NCBI GenBank assembly: GCA_965250225.1
Contig: CBDFNQ010000023.1
Coordinates: 1-64,000, forward strand
Source of the DNA: CBDEUK01 sp965250225
Lineage (GTDB): Bacteria; Pseudomonadota; Gammaproteobacteria; Eutrophobiales; Eutrophobiaceae
Direction of reading: 5' to 3'
Length of the DNA: 64,000 bases
Under the pieces are notes generated by a model. The model made no database searches. It was not told the DNA's origin and worked only from the letters and a program-made list of their open reading frames with translations. The position numbers and the translations under genes are program-made. The first letter of the stretch is position 1. Each line of letters begins with the position of its first letter. Shown one piece after another: positions 1 through 9,232 of the stretch.

Positions 1-168
1 GTCATAGATTACTTCCTGCGTGGGCATGTAAAGCAAATCAAGTGAAAATGTGGCGTACAAGTCAATCATTTGTCCTTAAAATCTTATTGTAGTTCATCTT
101 TTCGCAAAAATAGAATAGTCGTTACCATAAATCCTTGTTCCCACATGCTGCATAATTTCTATCTTTAC

Positions 169-1486
169 TTACATATCATGTCCGGCATTGTGCCAGTCAA
201 TATTTCTGGTCAGGTACATAGCCAGGCCTAAGATGATAAATAGTCCTATGCTTCCGATAAGCAGTGCGAAACCTTCTGAGCGTAGTGTTACAAAGAGATA
301 GGTATAAAGACCTGATAAAACGATGAAGACGATAGATGTCTTCGATCGACTCTTTAAGATGCTGATGCTGTAGAGCGTGATAAGGGTAATCGATGCAAAT
401 GAACTGATCAAATAGGCAATATTAAAATTGATACTCTCGGCAAGAGATAGTAGTAATAGATAAAAAATGCAGTTTGCCATACCCACGAATAGATATTGAA
501 TGGGATGTAAAGATACCTTACCAAATAACTCTGAAAAAAAGTAAACGAGAAATGTCAGGCCGATAAATAATATGGCATATTTTGCAGCTCGCGTTACTGT
601 TTGATATGTGTCCACAGGCTGAATAAAATTAACGCCAAACCTAGAGTAAGCAACAAACCAGTTACATGAGACCTGGCTACTTTCACTATGACCAATGTTA
701 GTCAGCAGATCATTGATCTCCCAGGTGGCTGCGAAACCTTCATCAGAAATATTATGATCTGATGGTAAGTAGGTTCCAAAAAAACCGGGTGAGCTCCAAT
801 TAGAATCAATTTTTATATTAGTATTTTGTGATGATGAAATAAATGAAAGTGCTTCGCTTCCCTGCCAGTTTCATACGAAGTTTAAATTTATGTGTTTTAT
901 CATTGTCAAGTAAGTGCTCTGGTATCTTTGCACTGAAAATTGCTGCTTCGTTTGATGAATTATCCCAACTTGGGGTCAAGTTGATAACTTCATCATCCCA
1001 GGTAAATTGAATGGCTTCTTTAAGTGAGCGACTAATATTTATGGGTATCTGAATTATCCCTTTACTAAATTTATACGCTTTGTCGTCATCTTTACTTTCA
1101 TTTGTAGTAATTGATCCAAAGTTTCCATGAACTTCTATCGATGTTGTATAGACAGGTACTTTATAAATACTTCGATAGCGAATTTGAGTTTCGACGTGAG
1201 CAGTAATCACCATAGATTTTGGACTGATATGTTTGTATTGAGAGACATAAGACCAACCTGCATTCGTTGAGGAAGTTTTGACATAAGGAATAGTCAATAT
1301 TGGCCCTGTAAAAATTTGTTCCCTGCCCCATGATGCCGTAATCTCATGGTTTGCCTGTCGATAGAGTTGGTCACGTTCAGCAATAACCGATTCAACCATC
1401 CCCATGGGAATCAGTAATAATAAGATTAGAAAGCCAATAAAAAGTACGCGAAAGGTGTTTGAGTTTTTGAAATTTCCCAAATCCAT
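169..1486 (-). pseudogene. creD: CreD-family inner membrane protein, split by a frameshift
   Basis: CreD is an inner-membrane protein of the CreBC regulon; its biochemical role is poorly known. The N-terminal part (818-1486) has one membrane segment followed by a large periplasmic domain. The C-terminal part (169-615) has several hydrophobic helices and begins inside the family pattern PVDTYQTVTRAAKY. The 200 bases between them are open in the second frame and give CreD-like sequence such as GFAATWE and RFGVNFIQPVD, so the whole gene is present and only the frame is lost. The switch lies near 851-866, where one extra base turns an expected GSEALSF into GKRSTF. Corrected length is about 439 residues, normal for CreD. 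The start at 1486 follows a GGGA; an ATG at 1528 is possible. No creBC genes are adjacent. This is either a recent mutation or a sequence error. Confidence 0.85.
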
Positions 1487-1634
1487 ATTATTTTTCCCGG
1501 TTGTGTCATGTAATTCACATAGCAACACATAAACCGGGTAATCATTGGGAGAAAAACAGACAAACAGCGGATGAAATATGACAAGAAACGGGCAAGGTTG
1601 TTTTTATGTTCTTTAATCAATTCAATTTCATAGA

Positions 1635-4490
1635 TTATCCTATAAGTTCTTGCCAGATACGTTTCACGTTATTTTTATGGTCTGTATATTCAGTCTCAGA
1701 GACAATAGCTTTCTTGTCTTGCAAAGCCAGCCGATGGGCATTTGCTCGATAGGCAAAATAGGCATCTCTTAATAATTGACTATCGGTTTCATTCATCAAT
1801 TGTAATGTTGCCAGGGTTTCCAATAGCCTGAGATTGTCTGTCCATTGCAATAATTCGGGATGCTCACAGGCCCATCGCAACACACTGTATTGCACAATAA
1901 ATTCAATATCGACCATGCCACCGCGTCCCTGTTTTAGATCAAAAGATCCTTTTTTACGATTAATGAGTGCCTCGTACATTTTTTCTCGAATGTCCACAAC
2001 GGAATTTTTTAATTTATTTTCATCGCGCGGTTGAGAAAGTATTTGTTTACGAATGTCTTCAAAGTTATTTTTCAGATCTTTGTCGCCGTAGATAAATCGC
2101 GCTCTGACTAATGCCTGATGCTCAGGTGTCCAGGCTTTATTGAATTGATAATCTCTAAAAACATTCATACTACTTACCAACAATCCTGATGAGCCACTAG
2201 GACGTAACCGCGTATCAATTTCGTATGTGCGGCCTGCTGAAGTCATCACAGTGAGAAAATGAATCATACGTTGTGCCAGTCTATTAAAGAAAACGCCATT
2301 CTCAATTATATTTTCACCATTGGTCATTTGTTCTTCGCCCTGTGAATCATGGATAAACACGACATCGAGATCAGAACCATAACCTAATTCTAGTCCGCCA
2401 AGTTTTCCGTAAGCAATGATACATAAATTCGCAGGTCTTTTTTTACCATCTATTACATAACAGGGTGCCCCGTATTTTTGTGTCATGTCGCCCCATGCAA
2501 GTTGATAGGCAGCACCTACCACGGACTCTGCTATCATAGACAAATAATTACTGATCATGGCAACAGGTAGTTGGCCAGTGATATCAGCAGCTGCCACACG
2601 CAACACCTGGGAATGTTTAAAATGACGTAATTGATTCATGCGCAATTCTAAATCATCCCATCGACCCTCTAGTAAATTCAACTGTCGTTCTATTTTCTCT
2701 ACCAACTGCTCCAGTTCCATTGGTGCATAAAGATTGTCAATATTGATCAGGTCGTCGAGTAAAATCGGTTGCTGAGTAATATAGTCTGCGATCCACGGAC
2801 TTGCGGAACATAATTTTACTAACTGTGTTAATGCCATGGGTTGTTCTGTGAGCAAAGAAATATAAACGCTTCGATGGATGACTGAATCGATCAGTTTAAT
2901 GATGAGTTGCAAAGTTTCTTTCTGATTTTCTGTATTGACAACTTCTTTCAATATATTTGGAAATAAACGATCAAGTCTTTCGCCTTCAATTCTGCTCAGT
3001 TTTTTTGCGCTGTAGTTTTTACCTATTCCCTTCAGGTTATCAAGTATTGTATCAGGTGATAAAAAACCGATCTGTTCCAACAATTCAATCGCATTTTCAT
3101 TTTCTAGTTCCCCCTGGTAAAGGGCGTGAATGCGTTCTATATCTTCGATTTCGTCGTGTTCTTCTTCGGGTTTTTTTAACAATTGGCCAAATTGATTCGA
3201 CACATTGTTTCGATGAACATCAAGTGCTGTTTTAAATTGATCCCAGTTTTCAAATCCCATCCCTAGTGCCACGCGAGCCTGGTCAATTTCACTCTCAGGT
3301 AGAGATTGCGTTTGTTTGTCTGCTATTTGCTGCAATCGATGTTCAGTATTTCTAAGAAAATAATATGCCGCTTTAAGTTCTGTGATCTCCTCTCCACTTA
3401 ATAATTTCATTTCATCCATGACAGTTAAAATATTTAGAATACTTCTCTGTTGAAGTGATGGCTCACGTCCACCTCGTAATAACTGGAAGGTTTGTCCAAT
3501 GAATTCAATTTCTCGTATACCACCAGCACCCAATTTGACATTTTCACTCATGCCTTTTTTGAGCACTTCCCTGTTGATCAGTGCTTTCATTTCCCGAATG
3601 GCATCAAAGGCGGTGTAATCGAGATAACGTCGGAAGACAAACGGTTTAAACATAGCCATCAATTGTTTGCCTGCCTCTTTATCACCCGCTGCGATATTCG
3701 CCTTGATCATAGCGTAACGTTCCCAGTCACGTGCATGGGTGATGTAATATTCTTCCATGGCATCAAAATTTAATACCAGAGCGCCACTTTGTCCGAAAGG
3801 TCTGAGTCGCATATCAACCCTGAAAACAAAACCATCGGCGGTGATTTTGCTAAATTGATTGATCAATTGCCTTCCGAGTTGAATAAAAAATTCCTGGTTA
3901 CTGATCTGTTTTTGACCACCTTTTGTTTCTCCTTTTTCAGGAAAGGTAAAAATCAGATCAATGTCCGATGAATAATTCAACTCGTGAGCACCTAATTTAC
4001 CCGCCGCTATGACCACCATTTTCTGTGGCTCACCCTGGCCATTAAGCGGTTCTCCATAGCGTTCCACCAACCATTGATGTAATTTTTCAAGGGTTTGATC
4101 CAGTAGGGTTTCTGCAAGTATGGAAAGCTCTTCGAGTGTCTGCGTGAGGGATGCTTTTTGAGTGATGTCACGCCATAAAATTCTTATCATTTCCCGATTG
4201 CGGAATTGTCGTAATGACCGCATCAGGTCGCTTGTACTATTAACATCCGTAAGAGTTGTTGCTAATCTCGATTCATAGTCCGTCTGCTTGAAGGTGGTTT
4301 CCAGATCGCCACTGGTCTGTAACTCGATATATACAGAGTGTGATCGACGGCAAAATTCCGCAGCAAATGGGCTGCAGGCAATTACTTTTATGGTGTCGGC
4401 GGATGACAGATATTCATCAGGGATCAGACTCTGAACATCATTATAAAAATTCTGATATTCATTCTGTAGAATTTCGGGCAATTTATTCAT
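1635..4490 (-). CDS. glnE: Bifunctional glutamine synthetase adenylyltransferase/adenylyl-removing enzyme
   Basis: GlnE attaches AMP to, and removes it from, the conserved tyrosine of type I glutamine synthetase in response to PII and glutamine. The 951-residue protein has the usual family length. Two nucleotidyltransferase domains are visible: the N-terminal (adenylyl-removing) domain with KLGAHELNYSSDIDLIF near residues 163-180, and the C-terminal (adenylylating) domain with KLGGLELGYGSDLDVVF near residue 697. In each, the G/S-S-D-x-D acidic pair binds metal. Its substrate glnA is in the same window at 37551, but the genes are unlinked. It appears monocistronic, ending near the creD remnant. 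Confidence 0.97.
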   Translation of the reverse strand: MNKLPEILQNEYQNFYNDVQSLIPDEYLSSADTIKVIACSPFAAEFCRRSHSVYIELQTSGDLETTFKQTDYESRLATTLTDVNSTSDLMRSLRQFRNREMIRILWRDITQKASLTQTLEELSILAETLLDQTLEKLHQWLVERYGEPLNGQGEPQKMVVIAAGKLGAHELNYSSDIDLIFTFPEKGETKGGQKQISNQEFFIQLGRQLINQFSKITADGFVFRVDMRLRPFGQSGALVLNFDAMEEYYITHARDWERYAMIKANIAAGDKEAGKQLMAMFKPFVFRRYLDYTAFDAIREMKALINREVLKKGMSENVKLGAGGIREIEFIGQTFQLLRGGREPSLQQRSILNILTVMDEMKLLSGEEITELKAAYYFLRNTEHRLQQIADKQTQSLPESEIDQARVALGMGFENWDQFKTALDVHRNNVSNQFGQLLKKPEEEHDEIEDIERIHALYQGELENENAIELLEQIGFLSPDTILDNLKGIGKNYSAKKLSRIEGERLDRLFPNILKEVVNTENQKETLQLIIKLIDSVIHRSVYISLLTEQPMALTQLVKLCSASPWIADYITQQPILLDDLINIDNLYAPMELEQLVEKIERQLNLLEGRWDDLELRMNQLRHFKHSQVLRVAAADITGQLPVAMISNYLSMIAESVVGAAYQLAWGDMTQKYGAPCYVIDGKKRPANLCIIAYGKLGGLELGYGSDLDVVFIHDSQGEEQMTNGENIIENGVFFNRLAQRMIHFLTVMTSAGRTYEIDTRLRPSGSSGLLVSSMNVFRDYQFNKAWTPEHQALVRARFIYGDKDLKNNFEDIRKQILSQPRDENKLKNSVVDIREKMYEALINRKKGSFDLKQGRGGMVDIEFIVQYSVLRWACEHPELLQWTDNLRLLETLATLQLMNETDSQLLRDAYFAYRANAHRLALQDKKAIVSETEYTDHKNNVKRIWQELIG

Positions 4491-4660
4491 TCAGTACCTA
4501 AAAATAATCTGATGTTCCTTCGTAACTTCAAATCCTACCTGTGGTTTCACTTTGGTGATAGTGTTGTTTTACAGATCACCAGACATTGAGGAACTTTGAT
4601 TTATTGCCGGGGAGGGCGGCATGATGATAGCTTTTACTGAAATGACAGTGATTAAGAAAA

Positions 4661-4708
4661 GCGGAAAAGCGGAAAAGCGGAAAAGCGGAAAAGCGGAAAA
4701 GCGGAAAA
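4661..4708. repeat. Six tandem copies of an 8-bp repeat, GCGGAAAA
   Basis: The octamer GCGGAAAA is repeated six times without a mismatch, preceded by AAGAAAA and followed by GCAAAAGGGGGG. It sits in the spacer between the start of glnE and the terminator of the PEP-CTERM gene, outside any supported coding region. An 8-bp unit would shift a reading frame if translated. The perfect array suggests replication slippage and possible copy-number variation between strains. Confidence 0.9.
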
Positions 4709-4733
4709 GCAAAAGGGGGGATTATCTTAGGTT

Positions 4734-4766
4734 AAAAAAAAGCCACCTCAATTGAGATGGCTTTTA
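4734..4766 (-). terminator. Rho-independent terminator of the PEP-CTERM gene
   Basis: AGCCA-CCTC-AATT-GAGA-TGGCT forms a stem with one mismatch and a four-base loop. Read on the minus strand it is followed by a run of seven T. It lies 44 bases beyond the stop codon at 4810. Confidence 0.8.
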
Positions 4767-4809
4767 GTTTTCCTGCTGACAGTGTTACTGGACAGCGGGT
4801 CGGGGAGGA

Positions 4810-5472
4810 TTATTTATATTTACGATTTTTGCGGCGTACAAAGCCGATACCAAACAGTCCGGCAGTCATTAGTGCTAGTGTTGAAGGTTCTGGTACGTCA
4901 GAACTACGGACTAACAAAGACGAACCTACACCGTAAAGAGAAGAGCCCTTGTGTACAGTAACATTGAAATTAGACAGGCCAGCATCAAGACCAAAAAATT
5001 CGTGGAAAGCACCAGCTGAAAATCTTCCAAAATTAAGAGCAGCTACACCTCCCAGGCATGTACTGGATAGTGATCTAGAACACTCTCCATCGTTACCATA
5101 GAAGAAAGAACTAGCTCGAACCCTTCCTATCTGGAATGTTGTGGAAAAATTGTCTAGAAACCAGCTAGCGCCACTAAAATTATTTCTTGAGAAACCATTT
5201 GTACCGCCCCACAATGAACCGAGTAAGGTTTCGGTTTCTGTACGATCTGCGTAACGCCAACCTTTACTTAGATAATTACCATAACCACTTTCTATCGAAT
5301 TACGTGACTGGCCTTTTGTCATGTCTAAAGACAACCACTCCAAGCCTTGCAAATTAGCAAATTTACCGCTTTGGTACTCGGTATTTGTGCTGCCATTAAT
5401 GATTGCAGCGTGTGACAGGGGGGTTAATAATAAAAAAACCACCGACAAAATAGTTTTATTGATGTTATTCAT
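4810..5472 (-). CDS. PEP-CTERM sorting-domain exported protein
   Basis: This 220-residue protein starts with a signal peptide (hydrophobic core SVVFLLLTPLSHA, residues about 10-23). It ends with a PEP-CTERM tripartite signal: VPEPSTLAL, a short hydrophobic helix (MTAGLFGIGF) and the basic tail VRRKNRKYK. Such proteins are recognised by exosortase in EPS-producing Gram-negatives and processed at the cell surface. The central region is rich in Ser, Gly and Asn, with two cysteine pairs near the middle (EC and TC), and matches no family I recognise. No exosortase gene is in the window, so sorting must rely on a gene elsewhere. A sigma-54 promoter stands 50 bases upstream and a terminator downstream, so the gene is monocistronic. 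Confidence 0.93.
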   Translation of the reverse strand: MNNINKTILSVVFLLLTPLSHAAIINGSTNTEYQSGKFANLQGLEWLSLDMTKGQSRNSIESGYGNYLSKGWRYADRTETETLLGSLWGGTNGFSRNNFSGASWFLDNFSTTFQIGRVRASSFFYGNDGECSRSLSSTCLGGVAALNFGRFSAGAFHEFFGLDAGLSNFNVTVHKGSSLYGVGSSLLVRSSDVPEPSTLALMTAGLFGIGFVRRKNRKYK

Positions 5473-5519
5473 GGTGCGTTCCTTAAATCTGTAATAATAA
5501 ATTTTAGTTTGTAAAATAA

Positions 5520-5538
5520 AAGCATTTGTTATGCCAAA
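5520..5538 (-). promoter_or_regulatory. Sigma-54 (RpoN) promoter for the PEP-CTERM gene
   Basis: On the minus strand the sequence is TTTTGGCATAACAAATGCTT. It has the -24 GG and -12 GC separated by exactly ten bases and matches the consensus TGGCAC-N5-TTGCW at most positions. It lies about 50 bases before the ATG at 5472. PEP-CTERM genes in exosortase systems are often RpoN-dependent and controlled by the PrsK/PrsR pair, so the placement fits. The activator site was not identified. Confidence 0.75.
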
Positions 5539-5900
5539 AGTAACAAATATAATATAAACAATGGGTTAATGTATTTTTCCTGGTTTAGTTAGAAACAAAA
5601 TAGAGAACTGTGTCTCAAATAAATGACAGATTCAGTCCGATTAACGGTTTTCGTATGAGTATTCAGAGGCGGGCTTGAGCGAGTATTCAAATTAATAAAC
5701 AATTAGGTGAAGGGTGCAATACTAATAAATCTGGCAAACAGGTCGATAGGTATTATAGAAGTGAAAATTTTCTTACCCTGCTATTAAAAAGCACCTAAAA
5801 TAAATGTCACACATGCCTGTTGGAAATAGCAGCATTGCTTTGAGCGTATTAGTATGAATTCTTACTTACCTGTGAAAGGGTTGTAAATTTGTGGAAGAAG
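5539..5900. other. Intergenic region between divergent genes, no gene seen
   Basis: This AT-rich stretch separates the PEP-CTERM promoter from the PilZ-like gene. I found no plausible small ORF with a ribosome site, no RNA gene and no repeat. It probably holds the promoter of the + strand gene, but no clear -35/-10 pair stands out. Confidence 0.5.
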
Positions 5901-5913
5901 TTTGGGAAACAGT

Positions 5914-7497
5914 ATGGATTTAGATAATCGAGGAATACCGTATCATAAAAACAGCGACGGTGATGTTGAAATGGAAACTCGTCCCATGCTTATTGAGGAA
6001 TGGCTAGATACATTACCTTATGCTGACTTTAATAAAACCTGTGATTTATTGCTCCTTGCCGTAAGAGACAGTAACCGGATATCGATGAAATATACACAGC
6101 GACTGGAGTTGGTTAATCATTACAATCACCCTTACCAATATTTTATCGAGTCACAATTACGGATTCGTCCAAATCACACACAGAGAGCTATTCGATCTCT
6201 TCAATCCAATTTAAATATATTGAAAGAGTTATCACTGGCAATGGGTATTTCCTGTCGCATTTCACTGGATGAAGCGTTGAATCGTAAAACCATGTGGATC
6301 CAGACCAAGCCCCCACTCGAAGCAATATTGATGTCGATGACATATTTTTCACATGCCCTGGTTTTTTGTTATCTCGAATATTCTCCGACTCCAAAAACAA
6401 TTTGGCGAGAGTTGAACTTTCTCTACGATTTGACCGAGAGTATCAATAAAGAAAATGTATTTGTGAATGAAATTGGCAATGATGATCCTGCCAATAAAAG
6501 TTCTGTTGCTGCTGTATACAAACGTATCATTCTTACCAGTCTGGTTGACCCCTATCATCTACCTTTTGGTGCTTGTTGGGAGATTTATCAGGCCATGAAT
6601 GATTGGGCAGAATTAACCGAGATATTAGAGTATCGGGAGATTGAAGACACATCCGGAATAATTGTTATGGATTTAAAAAATGATGTTCGGCCAGTACCGT
6701 ATTCGAAGTTTAATAAACGACTGGCAAAAAACAGAACACTTCGAATGTTATATGGTGGCGCTTTGGTACAGTCACTGAGAGCGAAATTAAAATCCTTAAA
6801 TTCAGGTACTACCACTACTGTCGTTCCGCTTGCCCCACATTATGCAGAGCTGGTACTACAGCAATTGATAGAAGATCTGGAATTGCCACGTAAGCGCCAG
6901 AGTAAACGTCAGAAAAAAAATCTTATGGTGAAGATTGCACAGGGTTTTAATGGTAGTCACTTTTTTTTGAATGGCGAAGAGGAATTCAACTTAGAGCCAA
7001 ACAATTCTCGTAATGATGTCAATTCAATCGTTGAAGTAGTCACATCTGATTATAGTCCAAGTTATTCAACGGAAATTTGGGAGTTGCAGGATTTCAGTGC
7101 TGGTGGCTATTCGCTGAGAAAAGAATTGAAATCAGATAACAATATACGGGTAGGGGAATTAGTAGGAATTTATACTGGCAAAGAAGATAATTTTAATTTA
7201 GGTATTGTTCGGTGGTTGATGATTCGATCAGGCAATATGTATTATGCAGGAATAGAAGTGATAGCCAAAGAGGTTAAACCGGCGGGTGTAAAAAAACTCG
7301 GAATGAAAGGTCCGTACCTACGTGCTTTTTTTAGTGGAAATATACAGGCAGGTGATGCTCTGTTGGTGACAGAGCATGGTGTTTGTGATGCCGATCAAAA
7401 AATCGAGGTATTCTGCAAGGATGAAAAATATGAAATCAAGACAGCTGAATTAACAAAATCAACAGCTATTTTAAATCAGTTCAGTGTTAAAGGTTGA
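5914..7497 (+). CDS. Protein with a C-terminal PilZ-like domain
   Basis: The protein has about 527 residues and no signal peptide or membrane segment. The N-terminal 300 residues are mostly helical and unrecognised. A basic linker (RKRQSKRQKKN) follows near residue 330. The last 150 residues resemble a PilZ domain: ELQDFSAGGYSL near residue 390 gives the D-x-S-x-x-G motif, and GIVRW is the typical later strand. The arginine-rich RxxxR motif that normally completes a c-di-GMP site is not obvious, so ligand binding is uncertain. I place the start at ATG 5914, behind GGGAAACAGT; an in-frame TTG at 5902 has no suitable spacing. It is monocistronic and convergent with the yihY-like gene. Confidence 0.7.
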   Translation: MDLDNRGIPYHKNSDGDVEMETRPMLIEEWLDTLPYADFNKTCDLLLLAVRDSNRISMKYTQRLELVNHYNHPYQYFIESQLRIRPNHTQRAIRSLQSNLNILKELSLAMGISCRISLDEALNRKTMWIQTKPPLEAILMSMTYFSHALVFCYLEYSPTPKTIWRELNFLYDLTESINKENVFVNEIGNDDPANKSSVAAVYKRIILTSLVDPYHLPFGACWEIYQAMNDWAELTEILEYREIEDTSGIIVMDLKNDVRPVPYSKFNKRLAKNRTLRMLYGGALVQSLRAKLKSLNSGTTTTVVPLAPHYAELVLQQLIEDLELPRKRQSKRQKKNLMVKIAQGFNGSHFFLNGEEEFNLEPNNSRNDVNSIVEVVTSDYSPSYSTEIWELQDFSAGGYSLRKELKSDNNIRVGELVGIYTGKEDNFNLGIVRWLMIRSGNMYYAGIEVIAKEVKPAGVKKLGMKGPYLRAFFSGNIQAGDALLVTEHGVCDADQKIEVFCKDEKYEIKTAELTKSTAILNQFSVKG

Positions 7498-7503
7498 TTA
7501 ATA

Positions 7504-8784
7504 CTATTCAATCTTTAACAAAAGATTTCTGAGAGGTATGTTTAATGCCTCGAAGGTTTTTGTTTTATAATCATTCAGCAAATCTTTTAAGGATTGTTCG
7601 ATACTATCTTCTTCATGCAGAAAATCATTTGAATAAAATTTGCAGGGCAAAAGATCATATAAATCTTTAACAGTTGAATCGGATAAATCACGGCTCAACA
7701 AATAAATACCGGACGGAGAACGATTCACCCATTTCTCACTGGTTAAGACATACAATACCTCTACAATTTTATCCTGCGATAATTTCACACCCTGTTTTTT
7801 TATTTTTGTAACACTCAAACCTGAGCCATCTCTTTGTCCTTGCCAGAGAGTAGCAATGATTTTGTAAACATCAACAAAGTCCCAGTCTTTTCGTCCATAC
7901 TGCATGCCGTTTTTATCCATATGAAAATTCGACAGGCAATAACAGATATGGGCGCCGAGGATAATGATCACCCAGGATAAATAAATCCATAACAAAAAGA
8001 TTGGAATGATTGCAATTGCTCCGTAAATTGCTTCGTAGGTTGCAACGGTCTTAACATAAGTGCCGAAACCAAATTTCGCCATTTCAAATAAGATAGCAGC
8101 AAAAACACCACTAATTGCGGCGTATTTTTTTGGCACCGAACAGTTCGGTATGAGTAAATAAAAAATAGTAAAAGCCATAGAGGTGGTCAAGAATGGCATA
8201 ATGCGTAGTAACTTTGCCTTGATACCGAAACTCGCGTAAATGCCATCTAGTACCGGCAGTGATAATAAATAGGATGTTGATACCAGACCTATACCAATCA
8301 ATAACGGGCCGAGTGTTAAAATTGCCCAATAAACCAGGAAGCGAGCGATGGGATTACGTTTTGATTTAATATTCCAGATGCGATTAAAGGCATTGTCGAT
8401 CGTAGCCATAAGCATTAAAGCTATCAACAGCAGGATCACCGAACCGGTAAATGTCAGCTTTGTGGCCTCACCGGAAAATTCGAGTAAGTAATTTTGAACG
8501 GACACACCAAAAGATGGAACAAAATTACTGAATATGAAGGTCTGAATCTCAGTGCCGATTTCTTTAAAAACGGGCAGACCACCCAAAAAACCAAACATCA
8601 CGGTTAATAATGGCACTAGCGATAATAATGTTGCGTAGGCCAATGACGAGGCAATCTGCAGTCCACGTTGTTCAAAAAATTGAGTGATCGCAAAACGACA
8701 GAAATTATAAAGCCACAAAAGAGACTGATACAATGTGCGTGGCAAGCTTTCAGAACCGAATTTATAGACACTATTTAAGTTCAT
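7504..8784 (-). CDS. YihY/BrkB-family inner membrane protein
   Basis: A 426-residue polytopic protein of the YihY (formerly RNase BN, virulence factor BrkB) family, function unsettled. The N-terminal 290 residues carry about six membrane helices with family features such as QIASSLAYATLLSLVPLLTV near residue 45, NRIWNIK near residue 135 and a late GAIAIIPIFLLWIYLSW helix. The C-terminal 130 residues are soluble and look like a winged-helix extension, found in the longer form of the family. It ends six bases from the PilZ-like gene, convergently. Confidence 0.88.
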   Translation of the reverse strand: MNLNSVYKFGSESLPRTLYQSLLWLYNFCRFAITQFFEQRGLQIASSLAYATLLSLVPLLTVMFGFLGGLPVFKEIGTEIQTFIFSNFVPSFGVSVQNYLLEFSGEATKLTFTGSVILLLIALMLMATIDNAFNRIWNIKSKRNPIARFLVYWAILTLGPLLIGIGLVSTSYLLSLPVLDGIYASFGIKAKLLRIMPFLTTSMAFTIFYLLIPNCSVPKKYAAISGVFAAILFEMAKFGFGTYVKTVATYEAIYGAIAIIPIFLLWIYLSWVIIILGAHICYCLSNFHMDKNGMQYGRKDWDFVDVYKIIATLWQGQRDGSGLSVTKIKKQGVKLSQDKIVEVLYVLTSEKWVNRSPSGIYLLSRDLSDSTVKDLYDLLPCKFYSNDFLHEEDSIEQSLKDLLNDYKTKTFEALNIPLRNLLLKIE

Positions 8785-8881
8785 AATTCTATCTATGAGT
8801 TTTACTCATTGAAGATGCTGGTTATACTTGCGTAAGACAATAACATAAGTTTCTACTCTATTTGTCAACAGGTGCCTAAAT

Positions 8882-9229
8882 ATGACTGTAACTATTTATC
8901 ACAATCCGCGCTGTTCTAAATCCAGACAGACCCTGCAATTGTTACAAGATAAAGGTGTGGAGCCAGATATTGTTGAATATCTGAAAACTGGGCCAGATCA
9001 AAAGACATTAATAAAAATTTTATCGCTTTTGCGGTTGGCACCACGTGACTTGATGCGTAAAAATGAAACGCCCTACAAAGAACTTGATTTAGCGAAAGAA
9101 GCGTTGACTGATGCAGAGTTGATTGATGCGATGGTAAAGAATCCTATTCTCATCGAACGACCGATCGTTCTGGCAAATGGCAAAGCGTCGATTGGTCGTC
9201 CGCCGGAATCAGTACTGGATATTTTATAG
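8882..9229 (+). CDS. arsC: Arsenate reductase, glutaredoxin-coupled (ArsC family)
   Basis: A 115-residue thioredoxin-fold protein that reduces arsenate to arsenite with glutathione and glutaredoxin. The catalytic cysteine is in HNPRCSKSR (Cys11). Later arginines lie in APRDLMRK, ERPIV and IGRPPE, the anion-binding positions of the family. Length is normal. No arsR or arsB is adjacent; the gene is joined to wrbA with only three bases between stop and start, a pair common in gammaproteobacteria. The true substrate may be a general thiol reaction, as for the related YffB/Spx group. Confidence 0.93.
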   Translation: MTVTIYHNPRCSKSRQTLQLLQDKGVEPDIVEYLKTGPDQKTLIKILSLLRLAPRDLMRKNETPYKELDLAKEALTDAELIDAMVKNPILIERPIVLANGKASIGRPPESVLDIL

Positions 9230-9232
9230 AAC

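Noticed and set aside
1426..1620. A 64-residue minus-strand ORF across the 5' end of creD
   Set aside because: It overlaps the creD start in another frame, has no ribosome site and no recognisable features.
1834..3971. Several + strand ORFs of 60-93 residues opposite glnE
   Set aside because: They lie antisense within a highly conserved glnE frame and have no independent support.
4661..4708. Possible CRISPR array
   Set aside because: The units are 8 bp and directly tandem with no spacers; no cas gene is in the window.
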